A stretch of DNA of 64,000 nt from Cyclina sinensis (taxonomy: Eukaryota > Mollusca > Bivalvia > Venerida > Veneridae): NCBI GenBank assembly GCA_012932295.1, contig JAAONU010000014.1, positions 22,338,011 to 22,402,010 of the forward strand, written 5' to 3'. A model generated the notes under the pieces. The model saw only the letters and a program-made list of their open reading frames with translations, did no database searches and was not told where the DNA came from. The position numbers and the translations under genes are program-made. Position 1 is the stretch's first letter. Every line of letters starts with the position of its first letter. Below, piece after piece: positions 49,850-61,817 of this stretch.

Positions 49850-51300
49850 ACGGCTGCGTGACTTCCATACTATTTGAAGAACTGTTATATTCTACACTGT
49901 AAACAGCTTTGTGACTTTCTTACAATATAAACAATTGTTATATTTACACTGTAAACGGATGTGTGACTTCCATACTATATAAAAAAAATGTAATATTCTA
50001 CACTGTAAACGAATGTGTGACTTCCATACAATATAAACAATTATTCTATTCTACACTGTAAACGAATATGTGACTTCCATACTATATAAACAATTGTTAT
50101 ATTCTACACAGTAAACGGATGTGTGACTTCCATACTATATATACAATTGTTATATTTTACACTGTAAACGGATGTGTGACTTCCATACTATATAAACAAT
50201 TGTTATATTATACACTGTAAACGGATGTGTGACTACCATACTATATATACAATTGTTATATTTTACACTGTAAACGGATGTGTGACTTCCATACTATATA
50301 AACAATTGTTATATTCTACACAGTAAACGGATGTGTGACTACCATACTATATATACAATTGTTATATTTTACACTGTAAACGGATGTGTGACTTCCATAC
50401 TATATAAACAATTGTTATATTCTACACAGAAACGGATGTGTGACTACCATACTATATATACAATTGTTATATTTTACACTGTAAACGGATGTGTGACTTC
50501 CATACTATATAAACAATTGTTATATTCTACACTGTAAACGGATGTGTGACTACCATACTATATATACAATTGTTATAGTCTACACTGTAAACAACTGTGT
50601 GACTTCCATACTATATAAACAGTTGTTGTATTCTACACTGTAAACAACTGTGTGACTTCCATACTATATAAACAATTGTTATATTCTACACTGTAAACAG
50701 ATGTGTGACTTCGATACTATATAAACAATTGTTATTATCTACACTGTAAACGGATATGTGACTAACATACTATATATGCAATTGTTATATTCTATACTGT
50801 AAACAACTATGTTACTTCCATACTATATATACAATTGTTATATTCTACACAGTAAACAACTGTGTTACTTCCATACTATAAATACGATTGTTACATTCTA
50901 CACTGTAAACGGATGTGTGACTTCCATACTATAAAAACAATTGTTTTATTCTACACTGTAAACGGATGTGTGATTTCCATACTATTTATACAATTGTTAT
51001 ATTCTACGCTGTAAACGGATGTGTGACTTCCATACTATATAAACGATTGTAATATTCTACACTGTAAACGGAAGTGTGACTTCCATACTATATAAACAAT
51101 TGTTATATTCTATACTGTAAACTGACGTGTGCCTTCCATACTATATATACAATTGTTATATTCTACACAGAAACGGATGTGTGACTTCCATACTGTATAA
51201 ACTATTGTTATATTCTACACTGTAAACGCGTGTGTGACTTCCATACTATATAAACAATTGTTATATTCTACACTGTAAACAGCTGTGTGACTTCCATCCT
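49850..51300 (+). repeat. 53-bp minisatellite just downstream of the RPTP stop codon
   Basis: About 27 copies of a 53-bp unit (…acactgtaaacgg, atgtgtgacttccatac, tatataaacaattgttatattct…). In about 50080-50570 two unit types alternate (ttccatactatataaac / taccatactatatatac), which gives a 106-bp higher-order repeat. It begins about 100 bp after the stop at 49748, so it may be part of the 3' UTR. No AATAAA is seen between the stop and the repeat. Confidence 0.95.
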
Positions 51301-51590
51301 TGTATTATGGCCTTTTTAACTTTGTCGTCTTCTTTGATAGGAGTATTACGTTACCATTTCTTTCGTCTTTATTCACGAACTTGTACTAACAAGTCCTTTG
51401 ATTGGTGATTAAGGTTTTTTTATTTTTATGTAGCTCATTATAAACTGATTTTTAGCTCGACTTTCGAAAATAAGAAAGGTTACTGCAACAATCTTTTCAA
51501 TAGAGTTAATGTTGCCATTTGATCGATCTAAGCAATGCACAACCATTCGTATATCTAAAAATCTACTATTGATATTGACTCGAGATTGTA

Positions 51591-52430
51591 CAGTAAAGTC
51601 TCGCTTTGCGACCGACCCTTTTTTGCGGGCAAATCGATATTACGACCGCTTTTTTCCGGTCCCGACTTTTTTGCTATATAATTCAATGGTCGTAAGGTCC
51701 GATATTACGACCGACCCGCCACTACGTATTACGACCACTTTTTCTGGTCCGAATTCCCATTTTACAAAGAAAGTGGGACCCCATAAGACGACCATTAACT
51801 GTTTACTAAAATGACACGTGTCACCAATTATCACCAATAAACAACATAATACGACAATCGTCAGCAAGGTGTGAACGATTTGCGGTACAATTTATAAAAA
51901 ATTAATATTAATAAACTTTAGGCTATTAGTAATTTAAAGGAAAGTTATTATATACTTCAATTTTTGTATCATAAAAATGGTACTGATTAATGCAGAACAA
52001 AGAAATACGTTATGAAAGACGAAATAGGTGTTAATAATGCCCAATTTCGGATAGGTACGTTATTTCGGCTACGAGTGAAGAACTGTCAAAAATAAATCGT
52101 GTACAGTAGGATTTCAGTGTTGCTAATTATGAAAACAGCTTGAAAGAAAAATTGCACTGTATACTTTCGAGTTTTAATTCATTTTATGTCGCAATAACAT
52201 GAAAATTATGTGAAAAAAATATCATGTTATTGTAGAATAAAATTGATGCCATTAGTTAGTATTTTTCCATAATTTACCTTTTCAACAAGGTTATTATAGC
52301 TAATGATAATCCTTTAAAACAGAAGAGAAATTGATTGAAGGCTAGCACGGGTATCGGAATTAAGACCGACTCGATAATAAGACCACTTCTCCCAGGTCCC
52401 CAAAGTGGTCTTAATAGCGAGACTTTACTG
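51591..52430. mobile_element. pogo/Tigger-like MITE
   Basis: Terminal inverted repeats: CAGTAAAGTCTCGC at 51591 and its inverse GCGAGACTTTACTG ending at 52430, flanked on both sides by TA (51589-51590 and 52431-52432). The inner ends repeat 'attacgaccgac' and 'ttaagaccgac' motifs. At 840 bp there is no transposase frame. TA target sites and CAGT termini point to the Tc1/mariner-pogo group. Confidence 0.87.
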
Positions 52431-55400
52431 TAATAGAGTAATCAAATCTGCTTTAAAAGGTATGACAAAATTATATCTGTTCTAGGTTTAAAGGATTAAG
52501 TTTAAACCCTTATCGTGCAAAACGCTAGAATGCATAGCTCAGTATCCGTAGATGATTGCATTTGTAATTTCAACAGAGTAAAATGAGTATCAAACAAGTT
52601 ATGGAACACTGAATTGTTTGTCATTTCGTTCTGTAAATCGATCATTGAAATCAAGTCTTTTAGAATTAAAAAAAATAAACAATTAACCATAACCTATTGA
52701 CAACTTTATCGTCTTAGTATTTCGATAATTCGAACGTGTTGTTTCGCAGTTCATATGTCTTCTGTATGTCTTCTGTATTTTTGTGTTGAACAAATATCAT
52801 TTGCTTGTTGCAAGTAAACGTGCCAAAGCTTCTTTGTCTTTTGATTTTTCTTTTCATTTTTAGTAAACAATACACACTGGAGCAAGAAATATACATGTAT
52901 ACAGCACCGGCGACTTAAAATATATGAACTGTTCCATTTCTACATTAAATAGAAAATGGTTAAGTCAGGCATTTTGTCCCTGTAGTATCCCATTTGCCTT
53001 TGACTGTGACAGGTTTTTTGCCCGTTGCCCGTTGTGACCTAGTAGGTGTTACATAGTCAAATATTAAATGTCTGCTCTCAACGACATCCACTCTTATCTC
53101 GTATACTGGTTACTTTTTTATCAAAAAAACCATAATAGTCCTGTGCATAACTCACCTTTATACAACAACTCTAAAAAGCAAGGTCAATGAAAAACATTTA
53201 ACTAATAGCATATTCAGGTGTTACTTGGATCCTGGCCTCTGTCACCTGACCAGATTTTGAATTGTGTTAATATAGATTAATGACTAATGATCACAAGGGC
53301 AGGTCCAATTTTAAATTTCTTTGATTTTCCTTCAACACTAGTAAGCCGGAACGTCATGGTCTGTCACAGTCAATGTTGAAATTTATATGCAAAGCTATAC
53401 ACATGGGCGAATTTTCATTTAGGATAGTAACAGTTCAAGGTAACGGTTGGCAAAATAAAAAGTTGAAATCGCAAAAAATTCGCAAAGGAAATTATATTTT
53501 TAGTTAAAAGTTTATAACTGTAGCTAAAAAAACTTGGAAGAGGGTCAAGGTGAAGGTAACCCAATATCGGAGATAAAATCTATTTGCAAAAACCGCCCCC
53601 AATGGTCAAAATTTCATAACTGTAGCTTCACAAGCAGTCAAGATTGGCCAAGTTCAAAACTGAAATCTGAAAAATTAAAGATATAGTTGTAATTTCAACC
53701 TTGTAACTTTGATACAAGCCAGAAGGCTTGTTTGTCGAGGTGTAGGATTAGGTCACATGAAGGTGAAGGACAAAGTTGAATATATGGACATAGAGGTTTA
53801 AAATTATTCATCGTATTTTATGCTTCATAATATATATAAAGCTAATAACCAAAAGAGCGAGATTTGAACAACTTTGGTACAAAATCTCTCAACAATGCCA
53901 CAAACCAAATATCTAAGCTCTTTGCTTTAAAGTTTTGGAAAGATTTAAAAATCCTATATAAGTATGTGTTAAATTAGTGACAAACGGGGAGGGGTCAGCT
54001 ATGATCCTTTTGCCAAGATTTGAAAACATTTTCTGGATGAACACAGATGAGTTCAACATAGTGCCAAATTCTATAGACCTAAGCTTAAGGCCTTGTGATT
54101 TTTTACAATATTTTTTCCAGCGTAGCGCTACGGAAAAACAAGTGATACCTAGAGAGGGCAAATTTTGACCCTTAAATTATATTTGAGAAATCTTGGAAAA
54201 GTCCCTTTGATAATGATTCACACCAAATATTTAGACTCCAGGTCCGGTGTTTTCAGAGAAATGTCTATGTAAAAGCAGCGACCATAGGGGAATGCATAAT
54301 ATGGCCAATTTATTAGAGGATCACAAGGTGATGCTACACATCAAAAGTCTCAGCATTATGGATTCTGGTAAGAATATTTTTAGAGTTTGAATGTGTCAGC
54401 CTATGTCACTAGACAATTGTCATGCAAAATCTCAAAGCGCTGTTCTTTGTGGCCCCAGACAAGAATTCCGATAATCTTTTTTTGGTAAAACATGATGCCC
54501 TTAAAGTGAAACCAGTACTGACATTTATGAATGGTTCGAAATCCCTTGAACTTCGACTCAGACGAAGAGTAACGGTGAAGTTTTGATTTTTTTATTTCTA
54601 GCTAATCGATATTTAAACATTCATTAAATTACATAATTCTTGTGTCATTAAACATATGAATACCACAGATGTATATGAAAACATGCATGCCCCCCTTATC
54701 TCTTTGGCTATTTCATTCACATTTGTGAGCTCTTTTGACTAAATTTACGCATGCCCAACCATCATGTAAATTTTACGATCTTTGAGTAATATGTTCTTCA
54801 GTTATTGATTAGAAACTAATATTGAAGTACAATTTCCTGTGGAAATGACCTTTGACCCTGTGAGACAAAATCAAAATCATCTTATTTTCCTGACCATCGT
54901 TTTATGCTTGAAGATCCTGACCTGAGTTTTTTCTGCATTATATTGTCGAAACAAGCCCCTTCAGTTTGCACTTTGACCCAGTGAGCCTGGTATCACAATG
55001 GTTCATCTACTTATTTTACTCACCAAACGTATTAAGTCTGAACTGTTTTGTAAAATCAGACCCCTGTGAGCTTGACTTTTGACCCAGTGAGCCCAAAATC
55101 AACACGCGTATCTGCTCATTTAGCACAACCATCACGCAAAGTTTGTGAGTCCAAGGTTCCGTTGTACGGAAAGCGTTCTGTGAATCTTATTTTCAACATG
55201 TCTAACCTACCTATTCAAATTAAAGTATAAAGGCTTATGCGTTCTCAGTTATTTCACTGGAACCCGTTTGGTCTAAAAATTGATCGATTCATATCGGCAG
55301 TCCTACAAGTGGGAAAAATACATGTAATAATCATCGTCATGGCCATTAAAAGACAGCATGGCAAAAAAAAATAAAACAAAAGAAATATACTGATACATTT

Positions 55401-55570
55401 ATATATCATATTTTATTTGATCAAACTCAACTTAAATGTATTGTCATGTTCTGATAATTCTGTTTATTGGTTAATAACAGTCATTTACAAACAATAATTA
55501 TTGAAATTAACTTATTCAATCACCAATATGTTGTTATATTACACAAGAAGAAAATGCATTAAAAAATTAT
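52431..55570. other. Repeat-rich noncoding stretch
   Basis: No gene recognised. Around 53000-54550 there are low-grade dispersed-repeat phrases (caaggtgaaggtaa, cataactgtagct). At 54846-55090 the phrase 'ctttgaccc(a/t)gtgagcc' occurs three times with steps of roughly 105-130 bp, a mollusc-type dispersed repeat. The short open frames here have no domain-like content. Confidence 0.55.
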
Positions 55571-55577
55571 TTAATTT

Positions 55578-55638
55578 GATTGGTTGGTTGGTTGGTTGAC
55601 TGACTGACTGACTGACTGACTGACTGATTGTCAATCAC

Positions 55639-55687
<49 letters not shown>

Positions 55688-55776
55688 AAATGAATGAATG
55701 AATGAATGAATGAATGAATGAATGAATGAATGAATGATTGATTGATTGATTGGTTGATTGATTGATTGATTGATTA
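55578..55776. repeat. Compound tetranucleotide microsatellite
   Basis: Consecutive blocks of (TTGG)n, (CTGA)n, (TTGA)n, (ATGA)n and again (TTGA)n. Each block differs by one base from its neighbour, which shows stepwise motif change along one tract. Confidence 0.96.
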
Positions 55777-56900
55777 GAGTCTCATCTGCATATATTTATC
55801 TAAATACCTATAACATAATATATACAAAAGCTTATGTGCACAGCCATTCTTAAAAGAATTTTATAAAACTGTGAGACATTTTATGAAAACGCAACAGCGT
55901 AAACATATATATTCAATATCATGTCACAGTAACTATAAGACGCCAAATACGGATAAAAGAAAAATAAAAGTGCATATATTGTTATATTATATTTGTAACA
56001 AAATGACTAAATATACGGAAAAGTGTAGAAATGATATTTCTTGAACTCATATTTGATTACAAACTTATAAGTAGGCCTAAAACGAAACTGTAAAACGAAA
56101 ATGGATTTCTCCCGGCTACATAAGTAAATAATAAATAATGTCAGATGGAAAAAAAAACAACAAAGATTGAAAATCGTTTAAGTTCATAAAGACAGTGTAA
56201 TGAAAGGCACTATTTACAACAATGTCCGAAAAGTATTTGAAACATTTCCAAGACTTATTCTTAGTGCTTATAATCCACTGTAACATATTTATAATGTCAG
56301 CCGATTGCTCATGTGAAGTTTTTCTCAGTTTGATTTAAATGAAAATATAGCAAATCAAGGTTGAAGTGAAATATGCAATTTAATACTAAATCACTAAAAA
56401 CTGAAAATGCATAAAAATAGTGAAAAATATCAGCAAAATGATACGCAACAACAACAACAAATATGTAACTATTGTATTGAAAGTATTATGCATGTAAAAT
56501 TGTTTAAATCAATATACGAGTTTAACAAAATAACCGCTGCAAACCCAGCTATTTCATACAATCAAAAAATGAAATTACAAAGAAGTGCATGTACACTGTT
56601 AGAACATCCACCGGAAGTTTCAGGTAGCTCGTTATCTTCAATTATCGTTACTTCCTAAACTTAAAAAGCTCTACACTAAATAATACTTTTTATCTAACGA
56701 ATTTATGTTTTAAGTATGAATAAATTTGGGTGAGATTAATCATTGTTTCGTTATGTCACTTCAACGAATCTTAACAGGTCGACTTCAAATTGCTACTAAT
56801 CGATCTGCTAAACACTATTTTATATAATATGTATTGCGATAGCTGAAGCTGAGATGAATAGTGTTTCCTGAGGGGAAAACTGCTGTTCATCCTTTGCCAA
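55777..56900. other. Noncoding region 3' of the B-box/NHL gene
   Basis: AT-rich and probably containing the 3' UTR of the minus-strand gene. I find no convincing minus-strand AATAAA close to the stop. The 83-codon plus-strand open frame at 56407 has no domain features. Confidence 0.5.
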
Positions 56901-58814
56901 TTATTTCACCTTGAATATCTTCAGGACTTCGCTATTTCGAAAACTGATCAGACACTTATTGCCATTTGCAGAAAAGGCAAGCGTTTGTGGCAATACTACT
57001 TTCTTCTTTTGATCGAGACAAAGCTGCACACCTCTGAACGTTGGTGAGAATTGTAGCACATTGTTGCTATGGTAGCCAGCCACAAATACATTTCCACCTT
57101 CAGCTATTGCAATCCCTGTAGGTGCTTTAAGTGTTTCATCCGTCAGCGTGTTCTTGACCACACCATCAGTCGTCATGCAAGTCGTCGTGTTACAATCCCA
57201 ATCAGTTACGTACAAGAGCTTCAAATTAGCATTACAGGCAATGTATTGCGGTTCTTTGAGAAGTCGGTTGCCCTCTTTGTCGAATTCCACAACTTTTAAA
57301 AGTGATCCGTCAGTTTGCAAGATTTCCAGTTTTGCGGGCTTCTGGTAGCTAACGAAAATGTATTCGCCATTGTTTGTTATTCCATGGCAATCTCCGTTGA
57401 CAGAAACTTGTTTTGTTATTTTCATATACACTGTCCCAGAAGGCTGGCCTTTTATAGAAGATATCTTTAGAAAAACTAGTTTGCTATTGAAAGGTAGTGT
57501 GGCGATAATTTCTCCCCTTTTAATAGACGTAACATCCCAAGGACAAGAATGAAGCTTTATCGCTGCATTTATCTTGTTTTGTTTTAAATCAACGAGTGCA
57601 ATCTGCTGACTGTTGTACACGGCGATTATGAAACGATCGTTATCAGGTGTATTTGTGATGCCCGTAACCCAGGGTTTCTTTTCACAAGATAAGGTTTTAA
57701 TGTTAATGTCACCATCTGGTTGTATTTTTTTAAATCTGAACACATCATTTTTGTTTAGGTCACATCTACTTTCTGCTGCTGAGGATGAGACACATTTCTT
57801 TTTGCAATCTGTACGTCTTCTGTCTTCTTTTAAGTTCCCATTTTCCGCAGAACCTCCACTGCTTGGTGTCGTTGTTCGTCCGTCAATTTGTGAGGGACCT
57901 AAGTCTTTTTTGCCAAGTTTCCCGTAATTATTTGGTTCTCTTAGCATTTCAGCGAGAGAAGTATTTGGCATAAAGTCGTAATCCTCGTAATCAAGTTCAT
58001 TTTCGGCGTGTAACAGGTTTGTTTTAAAATTGTTTATAGTCTCCGTAGCATTCTTCATCAGAATATACAACTGACAGTACTGCTTTTCTGTTTTCAAAGA
58101 ACTCATCTTTTGCTTCAGACTGCACATTTCTGACTCAATATGAACGCAGGTGTCTAAAAGGTTTGTAATGCATTCAACATTACGTCGATTTGCCTCACCC
58201 ACATGTGTAGTTATCTCCTCCTCACGCTTGTCTATTTCACTAATCAACATTTCACGGAAATTGTCAATTTCTTTTAGTACTCTTTCTGTTTGTCGTTCAT
58301 TTGCTTCTGCTTTTTCCGAAGACTGAGCTTTGCAGTTGCCAACATCAATCAATAACCTTTCAAGTTCATTTTCAACAGCTTTATACTCATCACTATTCGG
58401 ATAGTCTCCGATGACTGAGGGAAGATACTCTACGTCTTCACATGTCCTATGCCCGAGAGCCACACAAGTTCCACAGCAAAACTTTCCATGAAAATGACAG
58501 TAGAAGTTTAGCCGTTCTTTAAGATGCTCCTCGCAGACTTCAGTATTTTCTTCAGCCACTTCGACTTGTTTTTCTTTCCTCAAAGAGTCACTAGATATTT
58601 TGCTCTTGTGAACCAGTTTATGGTTTCTAAATGATTTTGGTTTAACGTGGTAAATAAAACAGTCTTGGCACAAAAATTCTTCACAATTTTCACAGTAACC
58701 ATGAATGTCTTTGAACTCACCGCTCACGGAACAGATTTCACAACAGCCACCTAATTCTTCCGATTTTTTCAAATTCGTAAAATTGGATACTTTACCAGGT
58801 ACAGCATCAGCCAT
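56901..58814 (-). CDS. B-box / coiled-coil / NHL-like propeller protein (TRIM-like, no RING)
   Basis: A single uninterrupted frame of 637 aa. The start has a good context (A at -3, G at +4). Residues about 24-69 form a B-box-type zinc finger (CCEIC, GYCENC, FLCQDC, NHKL). Residues about 92-131 form a second B-box (VCEEH, FYCHFHGKFCCGTC, GHRTC). Residues about 145-270 are heptad-rich and coiled-coil-like. After a Ser/Lys-rich linker (300-355), residues about 360-637 contain repeated β-propeller-like strands (VTGITNTPDNDRFIIAV, YVTDWDCNTTTC, GIAIAEGGNVFVAGY), as in NHL-type TRIM proteins. No RING is present, so intrinsic ubiquitin-ligase activity is doubtful. It may act as a cytosolic scaffold or in innate immunity. 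Intronless members of this family are expanded in bivalves (family knowledge). Divergent to the gene at 61818. Confidence 0.92.
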   Translation of the reverse strand: MADAVPGKVSNFTNLKKSEELGGCCEICSVSGEFKDIHGYCENCEEFLCQDCFIYHVKPKSFRNHKLVHKSKISSDSLRKEKQVEVAEENTEVCEEHLKERLNFYCHFHGKFCCGTCVALGHRTCEDVEYLPSVIGDYPNSDEYKAVENELERLLIDVGNCKAQSSEKAEANERQTERVLKEIDNFREMLISEIDKREEEITTHVGEANRRNVECITNLLDTCVHIESEMCSLKQKMSSLKTEKQYCQLYILMKNATETINNFKTNLLHAENELDYEDYDFMPNTSLAEMLREPNNYGKLGKKDLGPSQIDGRTTTPSSGGSAENGNLKEDRRRTDCKKKCVSSSAAESRCDLNKNDVFRFKKIQPDGDINIKTLSCEKKPWVTGITNTPDNDRFIIAVYNSQQIALVDLKQNKINAAIKLHSCPWDVTSIKRGEIIATLPFNSKLVFLKISSIKGQPSGTVYMKITKQVSVNGDCHGITNNGEYIFVSYQKPAKLEILQTDGSLLKVVEFDKEGNRLLKEPQYIACNANLKLLYVTDWDCNTTTCMTTDGVVKNTLTDETLKAPTGIAIAEGGNVFVAGYHSNNVLQFSPTFRGVQLCLDQKKKVVLPQTLAFSANGNKCLISFRNSEVLKIFKVK

Positions 58815-60270
58815 TTTGGTTAATTTAAACGGATCACAGCATAATTATTCAAATCACTCTCCAGAGTATAGTGCACAATTAACATTTATATCACGCACAT
58901 GTAAGATATAAAATGTTTATCTCAAGACAATTTCACATGGGTTATAAATTTAACCTTGGACTGCCAATATAAATCAAGTGTCGCAATCATTAAATATAAC
59001 ACTTCAATACTCGGTCGCTGGCTAAGTAGCTATAGCTCTTAAAAATTACGAATGCAAATGTAAAACTTGTCTAATTTTTTTTCAGACAAAAGCACCATTC
59101 ATATATATGTCTTGAGACGAGAATGTTATTCATGATGTCTTCGTTCGAAGATTATGCATTCTCACTTTCGTGTACGCTTTGTCTTTGCCATGCTTTATCG
59201 ATGCTTTTGTTAATGGCAGAGGCAAATGTTGTGCTGATTGACACTGCACTTGTAACATTGATTGATAACGTTAGAAAAGGCAGAAAATTCAAATAAAACT
59301 AGCTTCCTCTTCGTTGGTTATATTATCATGTTTATTTGATTTTAATTTGTAAAAATGGATAAAGCTGATAATATGTCGTGTTGAGATCTCATCTGGTCAT
59401 TTTGCAATGTAGGATTTGTACATCAAATCTAGATTTTACATTATCCATGATAAGTATGGCTCTAGGCCAAATAAAAAAAATATGTGTAGTTCCGATGAAC
59501 CGACCTAACCTAATTTCACCCCCGATAAATTTAAGGTAAAATTATAATGGACACAAAAAGCTAGTTAATCGAATCAAATTGAAAGTGTTTTTTTCAAATG
59601 TCACGTGGTTGTGATTAGGTACAATTAAAATTAAGTATTGTATCTCCGATATTAAGTACCAAATTACACGCAGCAAGGCCTAGTTTCAATGGGGGACTTT
59701 AGCGGATTATCTACCCTGAATACTCTCTGATATAACATCGGTCCCTCCATTTGGATTCCTCTGCTTTCATCGCTATTTCCTTTTTAGTATGGTGATAATT
59801 AAGCCTAATAATTTGCAACAATGGTTGTCAGATTACACATGCAGTTAAGCAATAAGTTTTGTTAACAACATTTTGTTTGTTTTTTGATAATCCTAACTTT
59901 TTATATAATATATAAGTGACAATTTTCACAACTAAAAGTCAAGACTATCACAAAGAGAAACAAGGATAAAGTTAGAGGATTCCAACTGAAAGGACCAATT
60001 TGCAATTTGGTTAACCTTTGATGTTATCTGGGTAAGGGAGAAAATTTGTTATCAGCAATGTCCCTCATTACAAAGATACTAAATGTAGTGTATTAATAGG
60101 AAATAGCAAACCACGCATGCGTATCATATAACATGCATTAGTTGTGAGAGCGCGCCAGGCAGTTGATGCTAGCCCCTTGTAGAGTTGAGTAGCAATAAAT
60201 ATTGTAGTTTATTGTGTCCAGTCATTTGTCCCAAGACCCCACACTAAAATAACATTATTTACATATACGA
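58815..60270. other. Intergenic region between divergent B-box genes, proximal part
   Basis: Presumed promoter side of the minus-strand gene; no clear TATA box or motif can be assigned. About 60140-60250 (gcgcgccaggcagttg, then gcaataaatattg and cccaagacccca) has the look of an LTR tail with a polyadenylation signal, but no partner is seen, so it is not called. Confidence 0.4.
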
Positions 60271-60277
60271 TAAAACT

Positions 60278-60665
60278 ATGCTTCTAATGAACATTTCCTG
60301 TATTCAAACAGCCAAGTACAACTCTGTATTAAACACCATTTTCCGTATTCAAATAGCCAAGTACAACTCTGTAGTAAACACCATTTCCTGTATTCAAATA
60401 GCCAAGTACAACTCTGTAGTAAACACCATTTCCTGTATTCAAATAGCCAAGTACAACTCCGTAGTAAACACCATTTCCTGCATTCAAATAGCCAAGTACA
60501 ACTCTGTAGTAAACACCATTTCCTGTATTCAAATAGCCAAGTACAACTCTGTAGTAAACATCATTTCCTGTATTCAAATAGCCAAGTACAACTCTGTAGT
60601 AAACACCATTTACTGTATTCAAATAGTCAAGTACAACTCTGTAGTAAACACCATCGGTTTCACTA
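60278..60665. repeat. 45-bp minisatellite, open on both strands
   Basis: About 8.5 copies of a 45-bp unit (aacaccatttcctgtattca, aatagccaagtacaactctg, tagta). Because 45 is a multiple of three and the unit has no stop, one frame on each strand is open for 139 codons with 15-residue repeats. No promoter, signal or domain supports translation. Confidence 0.95.
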
Positions 60666-61112
60666 AACGTGATGAAACGCCAACTATATGCAAATAAGCT
60701 AAGGTCACCTGGGCAGTCAAAAAACGCAGACAGATCTAATATTATCACAAACCAAACAAATGTCTAATGCCTGCTATAAATACCATGGCCCGTTAGAAGA
60801 AAAGTTGTACATATTGTTAATCCTGTATCTTTTGTATATTCTATCTTTGCAAGTGAACCTGGATCTACTGTTATGATAAGGGAAATAACTATGTGTGGAA
60901 ATTGCATTTTAATAAATTGCATTGAAAATATTATACGTTTGCGCAATTTAACAAATGAAAAGTAGTTTCTGAACTTTGTAGAATTTATTATGGAAACTTT
61001 CAACAATGTAATGCTTATTTTGTATTGATGTTTCATATACTTACCTGAAAAAATAACACTTTACTATTATGGTTGTTTTATACGCGGTGGTGTAATCTGT
61101 CAATGACAATGA

Positions 61113-61245
61113 TTTGGTTTGGTTTATTGGGATTTAACACCAGTGTTAACAGCTGAGGTCATATCCCGGTGGTCAGTCCACCTAACCAGTGTTCCTGGGT
61201 ATCCAACCAGTGCACTAACCAATTTCTCCGCAAGTGACTCACTAC
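61113..61245 (+). repeat. Mollusc-type dispersed repeat fragment
   Basis: Contains ggtttattgggatttaac, aggtcatatcccggtggtca, cctaaccagtgttcctgg and ttctccgcaagtgactcac in order. I recognise this series as a very common molluscan dispersed repeat, from memory. Confidence 0.6.
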
Positions 61246-61817
61246 TTCAATGACAATGAACAACCACAGCCTGAAACGAATTGTCAAAATACCGTAATTG
61301 ATACGAATGTTTCAAATGTCAATACATTTCGGCCTTTATCCACCATCCTACGTTTATTCAGAGATAAATTAAACTAGACTGCACCTATCAAAACCACTTC
61401 ACATTAGATAATAGTGCAAACGATGAGGCCCATACCACAGCCTGAGATAAATGAGAAATCCAAGACTTTGTCTATCACGATTTAGATTCTAGTTACTTGA
61501 CTGGCCTACATAGCGATTATTTTCTACAAGAGCGGGTTCTTTTCTTTGGGGGTATATGAAACGCTCTTGTTTCACTTCTCTCCCTACCACACACCCCACT
61601 ACTACTTAGTACTGAAATCACTACTACTTAGTACTGAAATTCAAAAATGTATATATGTCTTGGCCTCGGGGCACTGATCACAGATTAGTATGTGCGCGTG
61701 AGGTTAGTTAGAAACTTGTCTCTGTTGCTTTCGATTTACTAGTATGTTTGTGACATGTCTTGTGATCTAAAATCAACTGCAAAATAAAGTTGAGGCACAG
61801 TTTGTGAATTTTTTAAG

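Noticed and set aside
50331..50537. 68-codon frame with internal repeat in the 53-bp minisatellite
   Set aside because: It results from the 106-bp higher-order repeat and spans only two dimers; stops occur in other copies.
55578..55776. CRISPR-like or regulatory repeat
   Set aside because: Simple tetranucleotide microsatellite in a eukaryotic genome; no spacer structure.
57069..57973. Plus-strand frames opposite the 637-aa gene, and minus-strand frames opposite the 361-aa gene
   Set aside because: Antisense shadows of well-supported B-box proteins.
60140..60250. Solo LTR
   Set aside because: It has an AATAAA and an LTR-like tail, but no defined 5' end, partner or target duplication could be seen.
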